Shown here piece by piece: positions 9,507 to 18,500 of a stretch of 64,000 bases of DNA. The notes beneath the pieces were generated by a model. That model ran no database searches, was not told the DNA's origin, and saw only the letters and a list, made by a program, of their open reading frames with translations. A program made the translations under genes and the position numbers. Source of the stretch: Corynebacterium sp. 122RC1. GTDB lineage: Bacteria; Actinomycetota; Actinomycetes; Mycobacteriales; Mycobacteriaceae. The number at the start of each line of letters is the position of its first letter. Position 1 is the first letter of the stretch. The stretch is from positions 25,484 through 89,483 of the forward strand of contig NZ_JANIKD010000010.1 in assembly GCF_024580955.1 (NCBI RefSeq), read 5' to 3'.

Positions 9507-10404
9507 CTGCCCACACGGGCGCTACGAGTTTAGAAAGTTCGCCCTCTACATACCGCCCCAAGTCCTGCGCGAGGTCTTGGAGCAATGTTGGAATAGTAAA
9601 CCCACTATCCGTAAATGGATGTTCACCTAGTGCACCAAAATAACTCTTAGATTGCTTTGAAAGGGTTTCTCCAAAAGGAATATTGCGGAATACAATTGCG
9701 TCCACGGCCGGGCGGAAGGGCTCAATCAAATCATCCACCAGGTTATTAGGGTTTGCTCTACCTCGGTGGAAAAGGCCTATTGGAGCACATAACCCAGCTG
9801 CTGCGACAGCTCGAATGCCGTGGCCCCGCAGGATCGTATATCCATAGTCTAGAGCGCTATTCCACCCGTCGGGACTGCCCCCAGGCAGTCTTGTAAATCC
9901 AACCTCATGCCCCACAGTCTGCCAATATATCCTTGCAGCTAGGGCCTCAATGTTTGTTGAATCGCCTGAGCGCACGCTCTTTGCCAACTCAAAAAGCTTT
10001 TCAGATTGAAAGAGGAAGCCCATTTTCTCCAAATTAATCGCTTGCCCGCGCACCTTTGCCTGCACCAACGCTTTCCAGGCTTGCTTGCGCCTGGGTTCCG
10101 TTAGTGCAGCCTGAGCCCGGTGGCGTGCACCAATCCTCCCGTGTACACCATTTGGCTCTACGGCAGCTACGGGCACGGAGCGCCAATCACACACCAAGAT
10201 AGCAATGTCGTATTCACTCAGTTTTGCAATTGCCGCTCCAGAAATCTTCACCATCACGCCAACGAGAATTACCGCTATCCCAGCCAAGGGAATACGCTGA
10301 TTGACGCTCCCGTCTCCGGAAGTGATCTGAATTTGACCACGTGAATAGCCGATATCTCCTTCAAACTCCAAGAAATCAAGGACACGCCAACCAACGTTTT
10401 CCAT
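9481..10404 (-). CDS. cas1: CRISPR-associated integrase Cas1 (type II)
   Basis: Metal-dependent integrase for spacer acquisition. The 307-residue protein has the Cas1 layout: N-terminal beta domain (VILVGVMVKISGAAIAKLSEYDIAILVCD) and a helical catalytic domain with the three metal ligands visible as E153 (NIEALAARIYW), H213 (GLFHRGRANP) and E228 (DDLIEPFRP). The ATG lies 2 bases after the cas9 stop and GAGG of the cas9 3' end serves as its RBS. Length and intact active site suggest a working adaptation module. Confidence 0.96.
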   Translation of the reverse strand: MENVGWRVLDFLEFEGDIGYSRGQIQITSGDGSVNQRIPLAGIAVILVGVMVKISGAAIAKLSEYDIAILVCDWRSVPVAAVEPNGVHGRIGARHRAQAALTEPRRKQAWKALVQAKVRGQAINLEKMGFLFQSEKLFELAKSVRSGDSTNIEALAARIYWQTVGHEVGFTRLPGGSPDGWNSALDYGYTILRGHGIRAVAAAGLCAPIGLFHRGRANPNNLVDDLIEPFRPAVDAIVFRNIPFGETLSKQSKSYFGALGEHPFTDSGFTIPTLLQDLAQDLGRYVEGELSKLVAPVWAGGGFAEEG

Positions 10405-10406
10405 AA

Positions 10407-13400
10407 CTACCTCACTCGCCAGGTGATGGGCAGATGTGCGTCACTAGAAATCCTTACCCTTCCAAGGGTGTCTCTGCGTACTACCGTCACATTTCCCAAC
10501 TCAAATAGCTTGTTTACTGCTGGGCGCCAACCGGGAGCATCAATGATTTTTCGTGATCCTTCAGAACTATTGTCTTTTAGTCCTTCCCCACTCAATAGCC
10601 TTGGACGCAAGCGAAGTTTCGAATTGGTGTAAAAACCATCCACTCTCCACCGAGAAACTTCACCGAATTCCTGCTGCATTTCATGAACCTGACCGCTGTT
10701 GAATGCTGTCATATCAATCAGCAGTTCGTCATCAACCACAAGCCAGCCGAGGTATTCTGCTGTACCCTCCGCCAAGGCTTTGCGCAGCTTCGGTTCAGCT
10801 TGCCGGACGCTCATTGTTTGAGGAAGGAGCTCGACATTGAAGAGATCCGCATTGCGATGCTTCACCAGGTCAGTGGTATAAACGCGCAACATCGCAAAGG
10901 CGGACTTCTTCCCACTCGGCACGCGGTAAATCCGGGCATGATGGAAACTCGCACCGAGTTCCACATAGCCACCACGAACCTTCAGCGCGCCGGCACCCAC
11001 AGGAAACACTTCAATGGTGTCTTCTGCCTGTAGCGTAGTTCCGTGCACGCGTATCTGCCGGTTCGGATCGAAAGGTAGGCCTTCCTTTGGGTCAAAATCT
11101 GGATGCCGGGTGAGTGCACACCACAGCGCTTCAGAAGAAGCTCGATCGATATCAATCGCACTGATCGGATCTCCCACCTTGAGTTTCTTCAATTTGCCCA
11201 GTGTTTCCTCATGGACGCGACCATTTCCCAGCCGAAGCCTGAGATTCCCGGTGACTGGAATCCGGTCTTCATCAAGATGTTTGCTGAGCAGGTCTACCAG
11301 GGCATGCATTTTCTTCATCCACTTGGCCCACTCCATTTGGTGGGCAGCATCTTGACCTGTGAATTCCTTCCACTGAGGGGCCACACGCCGCAATTCTTGT
11401 TCAAACTTCAGAGAATTGCGCTGTTCAAGGGTCTCGGCCACAAACCGGCTCATGAATGCAATTACAGCAGCGTCTACTGCATGGTGGCGCCTATCCAACC
11501 TGGACTTTCCGGCTCCATCCACGAATTGAATTCGCTTGGAAATCCCGGAGGCGCCCCGCGCTTGCGCAGTAAGGGATCCCTTGTACACATTCACCTTGGT
11601 GCCATCAGGACCAAACCTCTGGTGAATGCGCGCCCGTACTTCATTAGCCATCCAGGCCACGGATTCGATCGAGCGAGCATCAATTTCTTCATCGATTGAC
11701 ACTCTTTCAAGACGAGCAACCACCTCAGCAGTAAATTTCTTAAACTGCGCTGTTTTCATTCCAGGGTCGGGATTCCAATGGCGAGTCCTCGCCACCGCTT
11801 CTTTTACCGAGACACCTGGGATATTGGCAGTTTCTGCCCAACGAGCAAATGGGATGTTGCTCTTCGAAACATTGCATCGGTGACATACTGCTACGAGGTT
11901 TTCACGCTTGTTGGTGGATCCCTGACCAGCACGTGGAACGATGTGATCCATCTCTGCATTGGAAAAATCAATCGGATTTCCACAGTATGCGCATTGGCCA
12001 TTTTGACGCTGAATGGATTGGTAGCGCCAAAGATCAGCCCGTTTCATATTTCGGTTACCACCGAGCTTTTCCTGCATTTCCTTGAAAAGCTGCTGGTTTC
12101 GTGCGGATCGCCGTTGCATATCGCGATCGAGTTCCCTGCTGGCGCTCTCACTCATGAACGCCGAGCGGACGTGCTCGATATTCACTACCAAAGGCGCACC
12201 CCATTCCCTGTGCACCCCTTCCAACCAGCGAGCAACTGCTTTCAGTGTCCGGTCAACTGCTGGATTGCCAACCGGTTCATTCAAAGGAGCCGCAGGAGGA
12301 GTCCAATCATTCGGGATGCCAAATTCCGCTCGGCGTGCTTCGTAAAGGTCTACACCATCCTGGAGCATTCGGTTTGTAATTCGCTCGAGAGTGTTCTCAG
12401 AATATGCAGCACGGCCTATTGGCAGGTGAAGGTTGTCCAATTTTTCGTGAAGCTCATCTGGGAGATCAGCAAAAAAGGCTTGTACTTTTGCACCGGCTTG
12501 CGAATCAAAATCGGCAACTTCCGCATTGGACATCGCCTTGATCATCGCTGCTCGTTCTTCCAGGTTTGCTTCCAGCCACCATTGTTCGAGAGGCTTAATC
12601 TTTGATCCAAGGATCCGCCGATTGGTGTCATGAACCGGTGGTTTTGCACCGGCTCGTTCGCCGTCATCCGTCATCGTCGCAGTACCCAAGAGATTTCCGC
12701 GATCAATACCTAAAATTTCCGCAAGCTTGAGCCACGTTGGCTCGGTGTTCTGCTTCAAATTGACCAAGTGATCAAAAAGCAAAGAAGTTTCTTCCTTGGT
12801 GAGCCTCCTCCGGTTACTGCCTTCACGAATGCGAAGATTTCCAAGGAGCGCAGCAATTCGGTACCTCTGGAAAGCATCGGATGCCTTCAATGCTCGTGGT
12901 AGGCCAGGTTGCAAAGGATCTTTGCCAACGCGCCCTGATGCAGATCCCTTTGGGGATTCAGCTGCAAACACAAAATCGATTATTTTCCTCGTAAGCTCGG
13001 GAGAAATGCCCTGGAGCTCCGCGATCTCGAGGATTTCCCTTGCGTGATCGGATTGCTGCAGGCGCGCACTCAAAAGGCCGCCTTCACCGCGCAACCTATT
13101 ATTCCCGCGGAAACCCGCATCAACGAGCTGCCCCACTGTGAGGGAAGAAGAAAGGGGTTGGCCGATTCTCGAAGAAATCAGCTCACGGATCTCTTCATAC
13201 GCCGCGCTTGGCTCTTGCTTGATGTACAGCGAGCTCACTTTCAAATAGGGATTGCGCCATCCGCGATGCCGAGCAATATGGCGCAAAGCGATCGAGAGCT
13301 TTTCACCAAGTTCACTTTCATTCTCAATCTTCTTGGTGGCCAGCTCTGCACGCACCCGCCAGGGGTAGAAAGGGTCTTCATAGGATTCAAAACTTTCAGT

Positions 13401-13670
13401 CCCCCATCCTTGCTGCTCTAGGAATGCATCAAGTGCAATGAGACGCCGCCGCTTCCGGCGGTATAGGCGGCGAGTCCTACGAGCCACACCTGAAGCGGCC
13501 AAGCGGGTAATGGCACGTTTATTTTCATCAGGATCAATTCCGGAATCGTGAATGTGGGAAAGAATGCTCAGGATCTCAATTGGCATCCCCTGCTCATCCA
13601 CCTCGATGGCGGCCATGCCCACGGAGAACGAACCAACGTCAATTCCCACAACATAGTTCTTCTTCTTCAT
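10407..13670 (-). CDS. cas9: CRISPR-associated endonuclease Cas9, subtype II-C
   Basis: RNA-guided DNA endonuclease of 1087 residues, close to the compact C. diphtheriae enzyme (about 1084). Domains in order: RuvC-I with D11 (VGIDVGSFSVG), arginine-rich bridge helix (about 61-76), REC lobe, RuvC-II with E499 (VVNIEHVR), HNH (about 556-605) with D575-H576 and two CxxC pairs (C560/C563, C596/C599) of a zinc site, RuvC-III with H730 and D733 (RRHHAVDAAV), then the PAM-interacting region. All catalytic residues are present. I start at ATG 13670, with GAAGGG upstream; the frame stays open to a GTG at 13730, but that stretch is the tracrRNA 3' hairpin. Cotranscription with cas1-cas2 is likely. Confidence 0.97.
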   Translation of the reverse strand: MKKKNYVVGIDVGSFSVGMAAIEVDEQGMPIEILSILSHIHDSGIDPDENKRAITRLAASGVARRTRRLYRRKRRRLIALDAFLEQQGWGTESFESYEDPFYPWRVRAELATKKIENESELGEKLSIALRHIARHRGWRNPYLKVSSLYIKQEPSAAYEEIRELISSRIGQPLSSSLTVGQLVDAGFRGNNRLRGEGGLLSARLQQSDHAREILEIAELQGISPELTRKIIDFVFAAESPKGSASGRVGKDPLQPGLPRALKASDAFQRYRIAALLGNLRIREGSNRRRLTKEETSLLFDHLVNLKQNTEPTWLKLAEILGIDRGNLLGTATMTDDGERAGAKPPVHDTNRRILGSKIKPLEQWWLEANLEERAAMIKAMSNAEVADFDSQAGAKVQAFFADLPDELHEKLDNLHLPIGRAAYSENTLERITNRMLQDGVDLYEARRAEFGIPNDWTPPAAPLNEPVGNPAVDRTLKAVARWLEGVHREWGAPLVVNIEHVRSAFMSESASRELDRDMQRRSARNQQLFKEMQEKLGGNRNMKRADLWRYQSIQRQNGQCAYCGNPIDFSNAEMDHIVPRAGQGSTNKRENLVAVCHRCNVSKSNIPFARWAETANIPGVSVKEAVARTRHWNPDPGMKTAQFKKFTAEVVARLERVSIDEEIDARSIESVAWMANEVRARIHQRFGPDGTKVNVYKGSLTAQARGASGISKRIQFVDGAGKSRLDRRHHAVDAAVIAFMSRFVAETLEQRNSLKFEQELRRVAPQWKEFTGQDAAHQMEWAKWMKKMHALVDLLSKHLDEDRIPVTGNLRLRLGNGRVHEETLGKLKKLKVGDPISAIDIDRASSEALWCALTRHPDFDPKEGLPFDPNRQIRVHGTTLQAEDTIEVFPVGAGALKVRGGYVELGASFHHARIYRVPSGKKSAFAMLRVYTTDLVKHRNADLFNVELLPQTMSVRQAEPKLRKALAEGTAEYLGWLVVDDELLIDMTAFNSGQVHEMQQEFGEVSRWRVDGFYTNSKLRLRPRLLSGEGLKDNSSEGSRKIIDAPGWRPAVNKLFELGNVTVVRRDTLGRVRISSDAHLPITWRVR

Positions 13671-13685
13671 AAAGTTGCCCTTCAA

Positions 13686-13766
13686 CAAGAAAAGCCTTGG
13701 CACGGGCCAAGGCTTTGGAGCATTCGACACTAGAAACTAGCTAGTGCTTACTGAGGATCAACTCTG
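13686..13766 (-). ncRNA. tracrRNA of the type II-C system
   Basis: On the minus strand, the anti-repeat at 13766-13750 (AGAGTTGATCCTCAGT) pairs with the 5' 16 bases of the repeat, with two G-U pairs, one of them the same wobble known in the C. diphtheriae guide. Next come a stem CACTAG/CTAGTG (13728-13733 with 13741-13746), a single-stranded linker, and an 11-bp perfect hairpin (13691-13701 with 13706-13716) followed by TTTTCTTG, a Rho-independent terminator. Order and sequence match the C. diphtheriae tracrRNA (anti-repeat, AAGCA stem, AATGCTCC-like linker, terminal stem). The 5' end is estimated; a further 10 bases may be transcribed. Confidence 0.88.
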
Positions 13767-13771
13767 ATGAG

Positions 13772-13801
13772 ATGCTAACACCTCAACAGAGCATTGCACA
13801 A
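13772..13801 (-). promoter_or_regulatory. Candidate tracrRNA (and cas9) promoter
   Basis: On the minus strand, TTGTGC (13801-13796) and TAGCAT (13777-13772, preceded by TGT as an extended -10) are 18 bases apart and would start RNA near 13765, just at the anti-repeat. Each box has mismatches to TTGACA/TATAAT, so this is a positional guess. Confidence 0.35.
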
Positions 13802-13818
13802 GCACTACACCAAAGCCT

Positions 13819-13860
13819 TCAAGAAATTGCTTTCTTGATGAATCACCATTCGGTGTTTCA
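13819..13860. repeat. Two adjacent inverted repeats between accD3 and the tracrRNA
   Basis: TCAAGAAA (13819-13826) and TTTCTTGA (13831-13838) form a perfect 8-bp stem with a 4-base loop. Directly beside it, TGAATCACC (13838-13846) and GGTGTTTCA (13852-13860) form a second, imperfect one. Neither has a long U-run on the minus strand, so they may be weak accD3 terminators or sites controlling the cas unit. Confidence 0.4.
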
Positions 13861-13932
13861 GCTCGTCTTCTAGCTTAGTGCTGGGTTACGACGCGATACC
13901 TTGGTTCCTCGAACAAGATTTCGCCAAAACCC

Positions 13933-15504
13933 CTACATCGGCGCGATGGTGTGCTTCTTTTCCAAGTCGTGTTCTTCCTTCGTGGCAAGCTGGCGCAGCG
14001 CCATGCGCAGCGCCAAACGGGATTCGCTCGGTTGGATCATCGCGTCAATGTAGCCGCGTTCGGCGGCCACATATGGGCTGGTCATGTTTTCGTCGTAGAA
14101 GTCCATGAATACCTTCTTCATGTACTCCCGCTGCGTTTCGTCCTCAATCGCGGCAAGCTGTTTGCCTTGGATCATCACAGAGGCGGCGGCGGCGCCCATC
14201 ACGGCGATCTGGGCGGTGGGCCATGCCAGGTTGATGTCGCCGGTGAGGTTCTTGGAACCCATCACGGCGTATGCCCCACCGTAGGCCTTGCGCACGATCA
14301 GGGAGATCTTTGGCACGGTTGCCTCAACCAGAGCAAATGCCAGTTTGGCACCGCGGTGGATCAGACCGGCGCGCTCTTGGTCCACGCCGGGCAGGTAGCC
14401 GGGGGTGTCTACCACGAACACCACGGGGATGTTGTAGGCGTCGCAGATGCGGATAAAGCGCGCGCCTTTGTCCGCGGCATCGGCGTCAATGCAGCCAGCG
14501 AACTCCAGCGGCTGGTTTGCCACCACACCCACGCTGCGCCCGTCTACGCGGGCGAATGCAGTAATGAGGTTGGGGGCAAACCCAGGCTGAATCTCCAGCA
14601 CGTCTTCGGAATCAAAGAGCTGCCCCAAGAGGTCGTGCATGTCGTAGCCCGCATTGGTGTCGTCGGGCATGAAGCGGTCCAGGGCCTCAGCCGCTGCCTC
14701 ATCGGCGAGCACGGCTTCGTCGGAAGGTGCCCAGAACACTGGCGGCTCGTCTTTGCAGGTCAGCGGCAGGTGCTGAAGCAGGTCGTGGACGTAATTGAAG
14801 GCGTCTTCCTCGTCAACGGCCACGTAGGAGACGTTGCCGTTGAGCTCCTGCTGGCGCGCGCCGCCGAGCTCCGCGGAGGTGATTTCCTCACCGGTGACTT
14901 CTTTAATCACGGCCGGGCCGGTCACGTACATCTCGGCCTCGCCATCCACAGCCACCACAAAGTCCGTGGTCACGGGCGCGTACACGGCGCCGCCGGCGCT
15001 CTTGCCCATCATGATGGAGATCTGCGGGCTACGCCCGGAAAGCGGGAGCTGGCGGCGGGCGATCTCCGAGTACATCGCCAGGGAGGTCACGGCGTCCTGG
15101 ATGCGGGCGCCGCCGGAATCTTGGATACCAATCACTGGGCAGCCAATCTTGATGGCCATGTCCATGACCTCACAGACCTTGCGGCCAAAGGTTACGCCCA
15201 CGGACCCGCCGTAAACCGTCTTGTCGTGCGCGTACACGGCCACCGGGCGGCCGTCGATACGCCCGTAGCCGGTAACCACACCGTCGGAGTATGGTGCGTC
15301 GGGCTCATCGGGCGTGCGGCCCAGGGCGCCGATTTCCACAAAGGAACCGGGGTCCAGGAGGCGCTGAATACGCTGGCGAGGAGTGGTCCTGCCGGCCTCA
15401 TCGCGCTTGGCGCGGGCACGCTCACTGCCTGGGTCCTGCGCCTTTTCCAGGCGGGCCCGAAGGTCAGCGAGTTTTCCTGCGGTGGTATCCATAGACACGA
15501 GCAT
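13933..15504 (-). CDS. accD3: Acyl-CoA carboxylase beta (carboxyltransferase) subunit AccD3
   Basis: Carboxyltransferase subunit that, with AccD2, the biotinylated AccBC and AccE, makes the carboxylated fatty acyl-CoA used by Pks13 in corynomycolate synthesis. The 523-residue protein shows both crotonase-like halves: DSGGARIQD and SAGGAVYAPV in the first, VVDTPGYLPG, RKAYGGAYAVMGS and AQIAVMGAAAA in the second. It overlaps the pks13 stop by one base (TAATG), with AGGAG upstream, so it is translated with pks13. A later ATG at 15492 (MDTTAGKL) is possible. Its downstream neighbour in this genome is the CRISPR unit. Confidence 0.93.
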   Translation of the reverse strand: MLVSMDTTAGKLADLRARLEKAQDPGSERARAKRDEAGRTTPRQRIQRLLDPGSFVEIGALGRTPDEPDAPYSDGVVTGYGRIDGRPVAVYAHDKTVYGGSVGVTFGRKVCEVMDMAIKIGCPVIGIQDSGGARIQDAVTSLAMYSEIARRQLPLSGRSPQISIMMGKSAGGAVYAPVTTDFVVAVDGEAEMYVTGPAVIKEVTGEEITSAELGGARQQELNGNVSYVAVDEEDAFNYVHDLLQHLPLTCKDEPPVFWAPSDEAVLADEAAAEALDRFMPDDTNAGYDMHDLLGQLFDSEDVLEIQPGFAPNLITAFARVDGRSVGVVANQPLEFAGCIDADAADKGARFIRICDAYNIPVVFVVDTPGYLPGVDQERAGLIHRGAKLAFALVEATVPKISLIVRKAYGGAYAVMGSKNLTGDINLAWPTAQIAVMGAAAASVMIQGKQLAAIEDETQREYMKKVFMDFYDENMTSPYVAAERGYIDAMIQPSESRLALRMALRQLATKEEHDLEKKHTIAPM

Positions 15505-18500
15505 TAACTCCTGAGCTGTTCAATCCTGCGCGTAAGTGCACTGCCTACCTTAGCGATCTCTGGCTCATCAACAACCGCCAAGTGGTCACCCTTGAGGTGA
15601 ACAATTTCCAAATCATCCACAATAGCGGACCAGCCGCCGTCTTCTGCAATCTCCGCGTAGGCGGGCTCTAGTTCCACGGCTCCGTCGTGCATGCGTTCCG
15701 CACGGAAGAGGATCACCGGCACATCCACCTGGTCCCAGCGGTGCAGGTTAAGGCGGTCCAAGATTCGGTTATCCACAAAGCTGGCGCGCTGGTGCTCCAG
15801 CACACCGGCGGAAAGGCCGTGCTCAGAGGCGTCGGTGTTGGCCAGGAACTCGCCCATCATGGCCAGCAGGGCATCCTCCCCGGCTGTCTCCAGGAGCTCA
15901 TACGGCACTGGGAAGTCCAAGCCGTAGGTCTTCTTGGCAAATGCCTGGTAGCGGCCCCAGCGCGCCTTGGTTTCCTCCATGGTGTCCGGTGCTGGGTGCG
16001 CGGGCTGCACGGTGTCCAGCAGGGCAATGGTTGCCACCTCAACGTCGGAATCGCGCAACTGGTAGGCAACTTCATACGCCAGGGCGCCGCCAAAGCTCCA
16101 GCCGCCCAACACAATGGGCAGCCCGTCAGAGTACTGCTTAATCTCATCCAGGTACTGCGCGGCACGATCCTCAAGCGAGCCCTCCAGGCGCTCCACGCCG
16201 TACACCGGCACTTCTTCCGGCAGGCGGCGCATCAGCGGCTGGTACACCACCGAGGATCCACCTGCTGGGTGGAACATGAACACCGCCGGCGCGGTGGAGC
16301 CTTCCTTGCGGGCTCGGAGCACACGAATGTTGCCCTCAACGTCCGTCTCCAGGCCCTCGCGCACCAAGTTAGCCAGCGGCTCCAGGGTTTGCGCCTCAAG
16401 CACCTGCTGCTGGCTCACTTCAATACCTGCGCGCTCGGTGAGACGCTGCGCAATCTCCAGCGCCTGCTGCTCGGAAATCGCGGGAAGTTCACTCGTCACA
16501 CCCGCCGCCGCGGCACCGGTGATCCCGGCCCAGGTAGCAAAGACAAGGCGTTCCGACGCATCCCGGGGCGCCACGCCCACGCCCACACTCGGTGTCGGAG
16601 CCGGTGTCGGAGCCGGTGCCGGAGCGTCTCCGCCAGCGCCACCGCCAGCAGCAGCTCCCCCAGCATCCTGCTGGGTTTCAGCCTTGGGGGCGTCGGTAGG
16701 TGCCCTCCCTACAACAAGATCCTCGACGAGCTTGACTACATCTGCAACGGAGGCGTCGCGCAGTGCTTGCACCTGTAGGGGTGGGATTTGGAAGTCGTGC
16801 TCAATGCGGTTCTTGATGCGCATGCCCATGAGGGAATCCAGGCCGAGGTCGATGAGTGGAAGCTCGCGTGGGAGATCCTCAACGTCATAGCCCATGGCCT
16901 CGGAGACGATGCTACGCATGCGCTGCTCCACAGACTCACCACTGGCCGGGTCCCATTTCATGGATTCGCCCACCACATCCACGGGGTCGGCGTGTTGTTC
17001 TGCATTTGTGGCAACCACGGCGGCGGGGGCCGCTGCAACACTGGCAAAACCCTCCGCTACCTGTGTTGTTACCTCACCGAGCACCGCGAACACCTGCACC
17101 GCAACACCACCGGCAACCCGGCGCGCCACGGTGGTGAGCTCCCCAGTTGGAGGCAGTGTGCCTTTGTCTTCCACGGCGATGAGCTGCGCTTCCGGCTGCA
17201 CCTCGTGGACCGCGGCCTCCAGCAGAGCCACGGCAGAAGGTACCTGGTCAGCTACGGTGCCAAAGGCAATGGCGCCGTCTGGCAACACAATCTTGGTGCC
17301 CGGCAAGCCGCCGCGTGCGCCTGACGACGGACGCGCGGCAGTCCAGTAGCGTTGCTTCTTCCAAGGCATGCCTGGCACGGGGAGCTTGTCACCTGGTCCG
17401 TAGAGTTCAGCGAAGTCCACGGGGGCACCGTTTGCGTAGAGCTTGGCTAGGAGGTCCACCAGCGCACCTGGCTCGTCCTCTTTGCGCTTGAGGGTAAACA
17501 GCAGTTGGGCGTCTGGCTTGCCCACGGAGAACGCGGTGTTCATCATTCCCATGAGGGCCACCGGGTTGGGGGAAACTTCCACAAAGGTGTTGTGGCCTGC
17601 GGCGAAGCCTGCCTCGATGGCATCTTGGAACCACACTGGCTGGCGGGTGCAGCGCAGGAAGTATTCCGGGGTGTGTACCTGCTGGCCTGGGGTGTAGGTG
17701 ATGCCGCGATCCACGGAGGAGAACAGTGGGATCGTGAGTGGGCGCGGGGTGATGTCTGCAATTTCAAAAGCCAACTCGCCGAGCAGCGGCTCCACCGCAC
17801 TGGTGTGGCCTGCGCCCTTCACGTTGAGCAGGCGGGCGAACTTCTCTTCCGCTTCCAGCGTTTCCACGAGCTTGATCACGGCCTCGCGCGGACCGCCCAC
17901 GGTGGTCATGCCTGGGCCCGCATACACCGCGGGTTCAATGCCCGCGAAGTCTGGGTGCTCCTGGATAAAGGTATCCAGGGCTTCCACGGAGAACTCCACC
18001 ACGGCCATCGCGCCGAGCTGGTCTTCTGGCAGTGACTGCTCTCCTTCACCCATCAGGCGGGAACGGTGAGCGGCGATCTTCATGGCGTCTTCTGCGCTCA
18101 AGCCACCGCTGGCATAGGCTGCGGCGATTTCACCCATGGACATGCCGGCAACTGCCGCTGGTTTCACACCCAGGGCTGCGAGCAGATCCGTGAGTGCAAT
18201 TTGGATCGCGGTGATAGCTACCTGCGCGGTTTCGGTGTTGTAGGTCTGTTCGTCGTCTGCAACCAAGTCCAGGATGGACCAGCCGGATTCAAATTGGACG
18301 ATCTGATCCAGCTCTTCCAGCCGCGCACGGAATTGCGCCGAGCTGGCCACGAGTTGCTTCACCATCAAACGGTGCTGTGAACCAAAGCCGGAGTACACGA
18401 ACACCGGGCCTTGGGCCGCCGGGGAGTCTGCCACGGCAATACCCACGCCGGTTTTGCCTTCCGCAACCAGGCCCAGCCCCTTCACGGCCTCCTCATGGGT

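Noticed and set aside
13671..13730. N-terminal extension of Cas9 (20 residues from GTG 13730)
   Set aside because: The DNA is the tracrRNA 3' hairpin; residues have no Cas9 similarity and the ATG at 13670 has its own RBS.
13951..15507. 518-codon plus-strand frame opposite accD3
   Set aside because: His/Val/Gly-rich antisense frame of a high-GC gene; no family resemblance, while accD3 motifs are complete.
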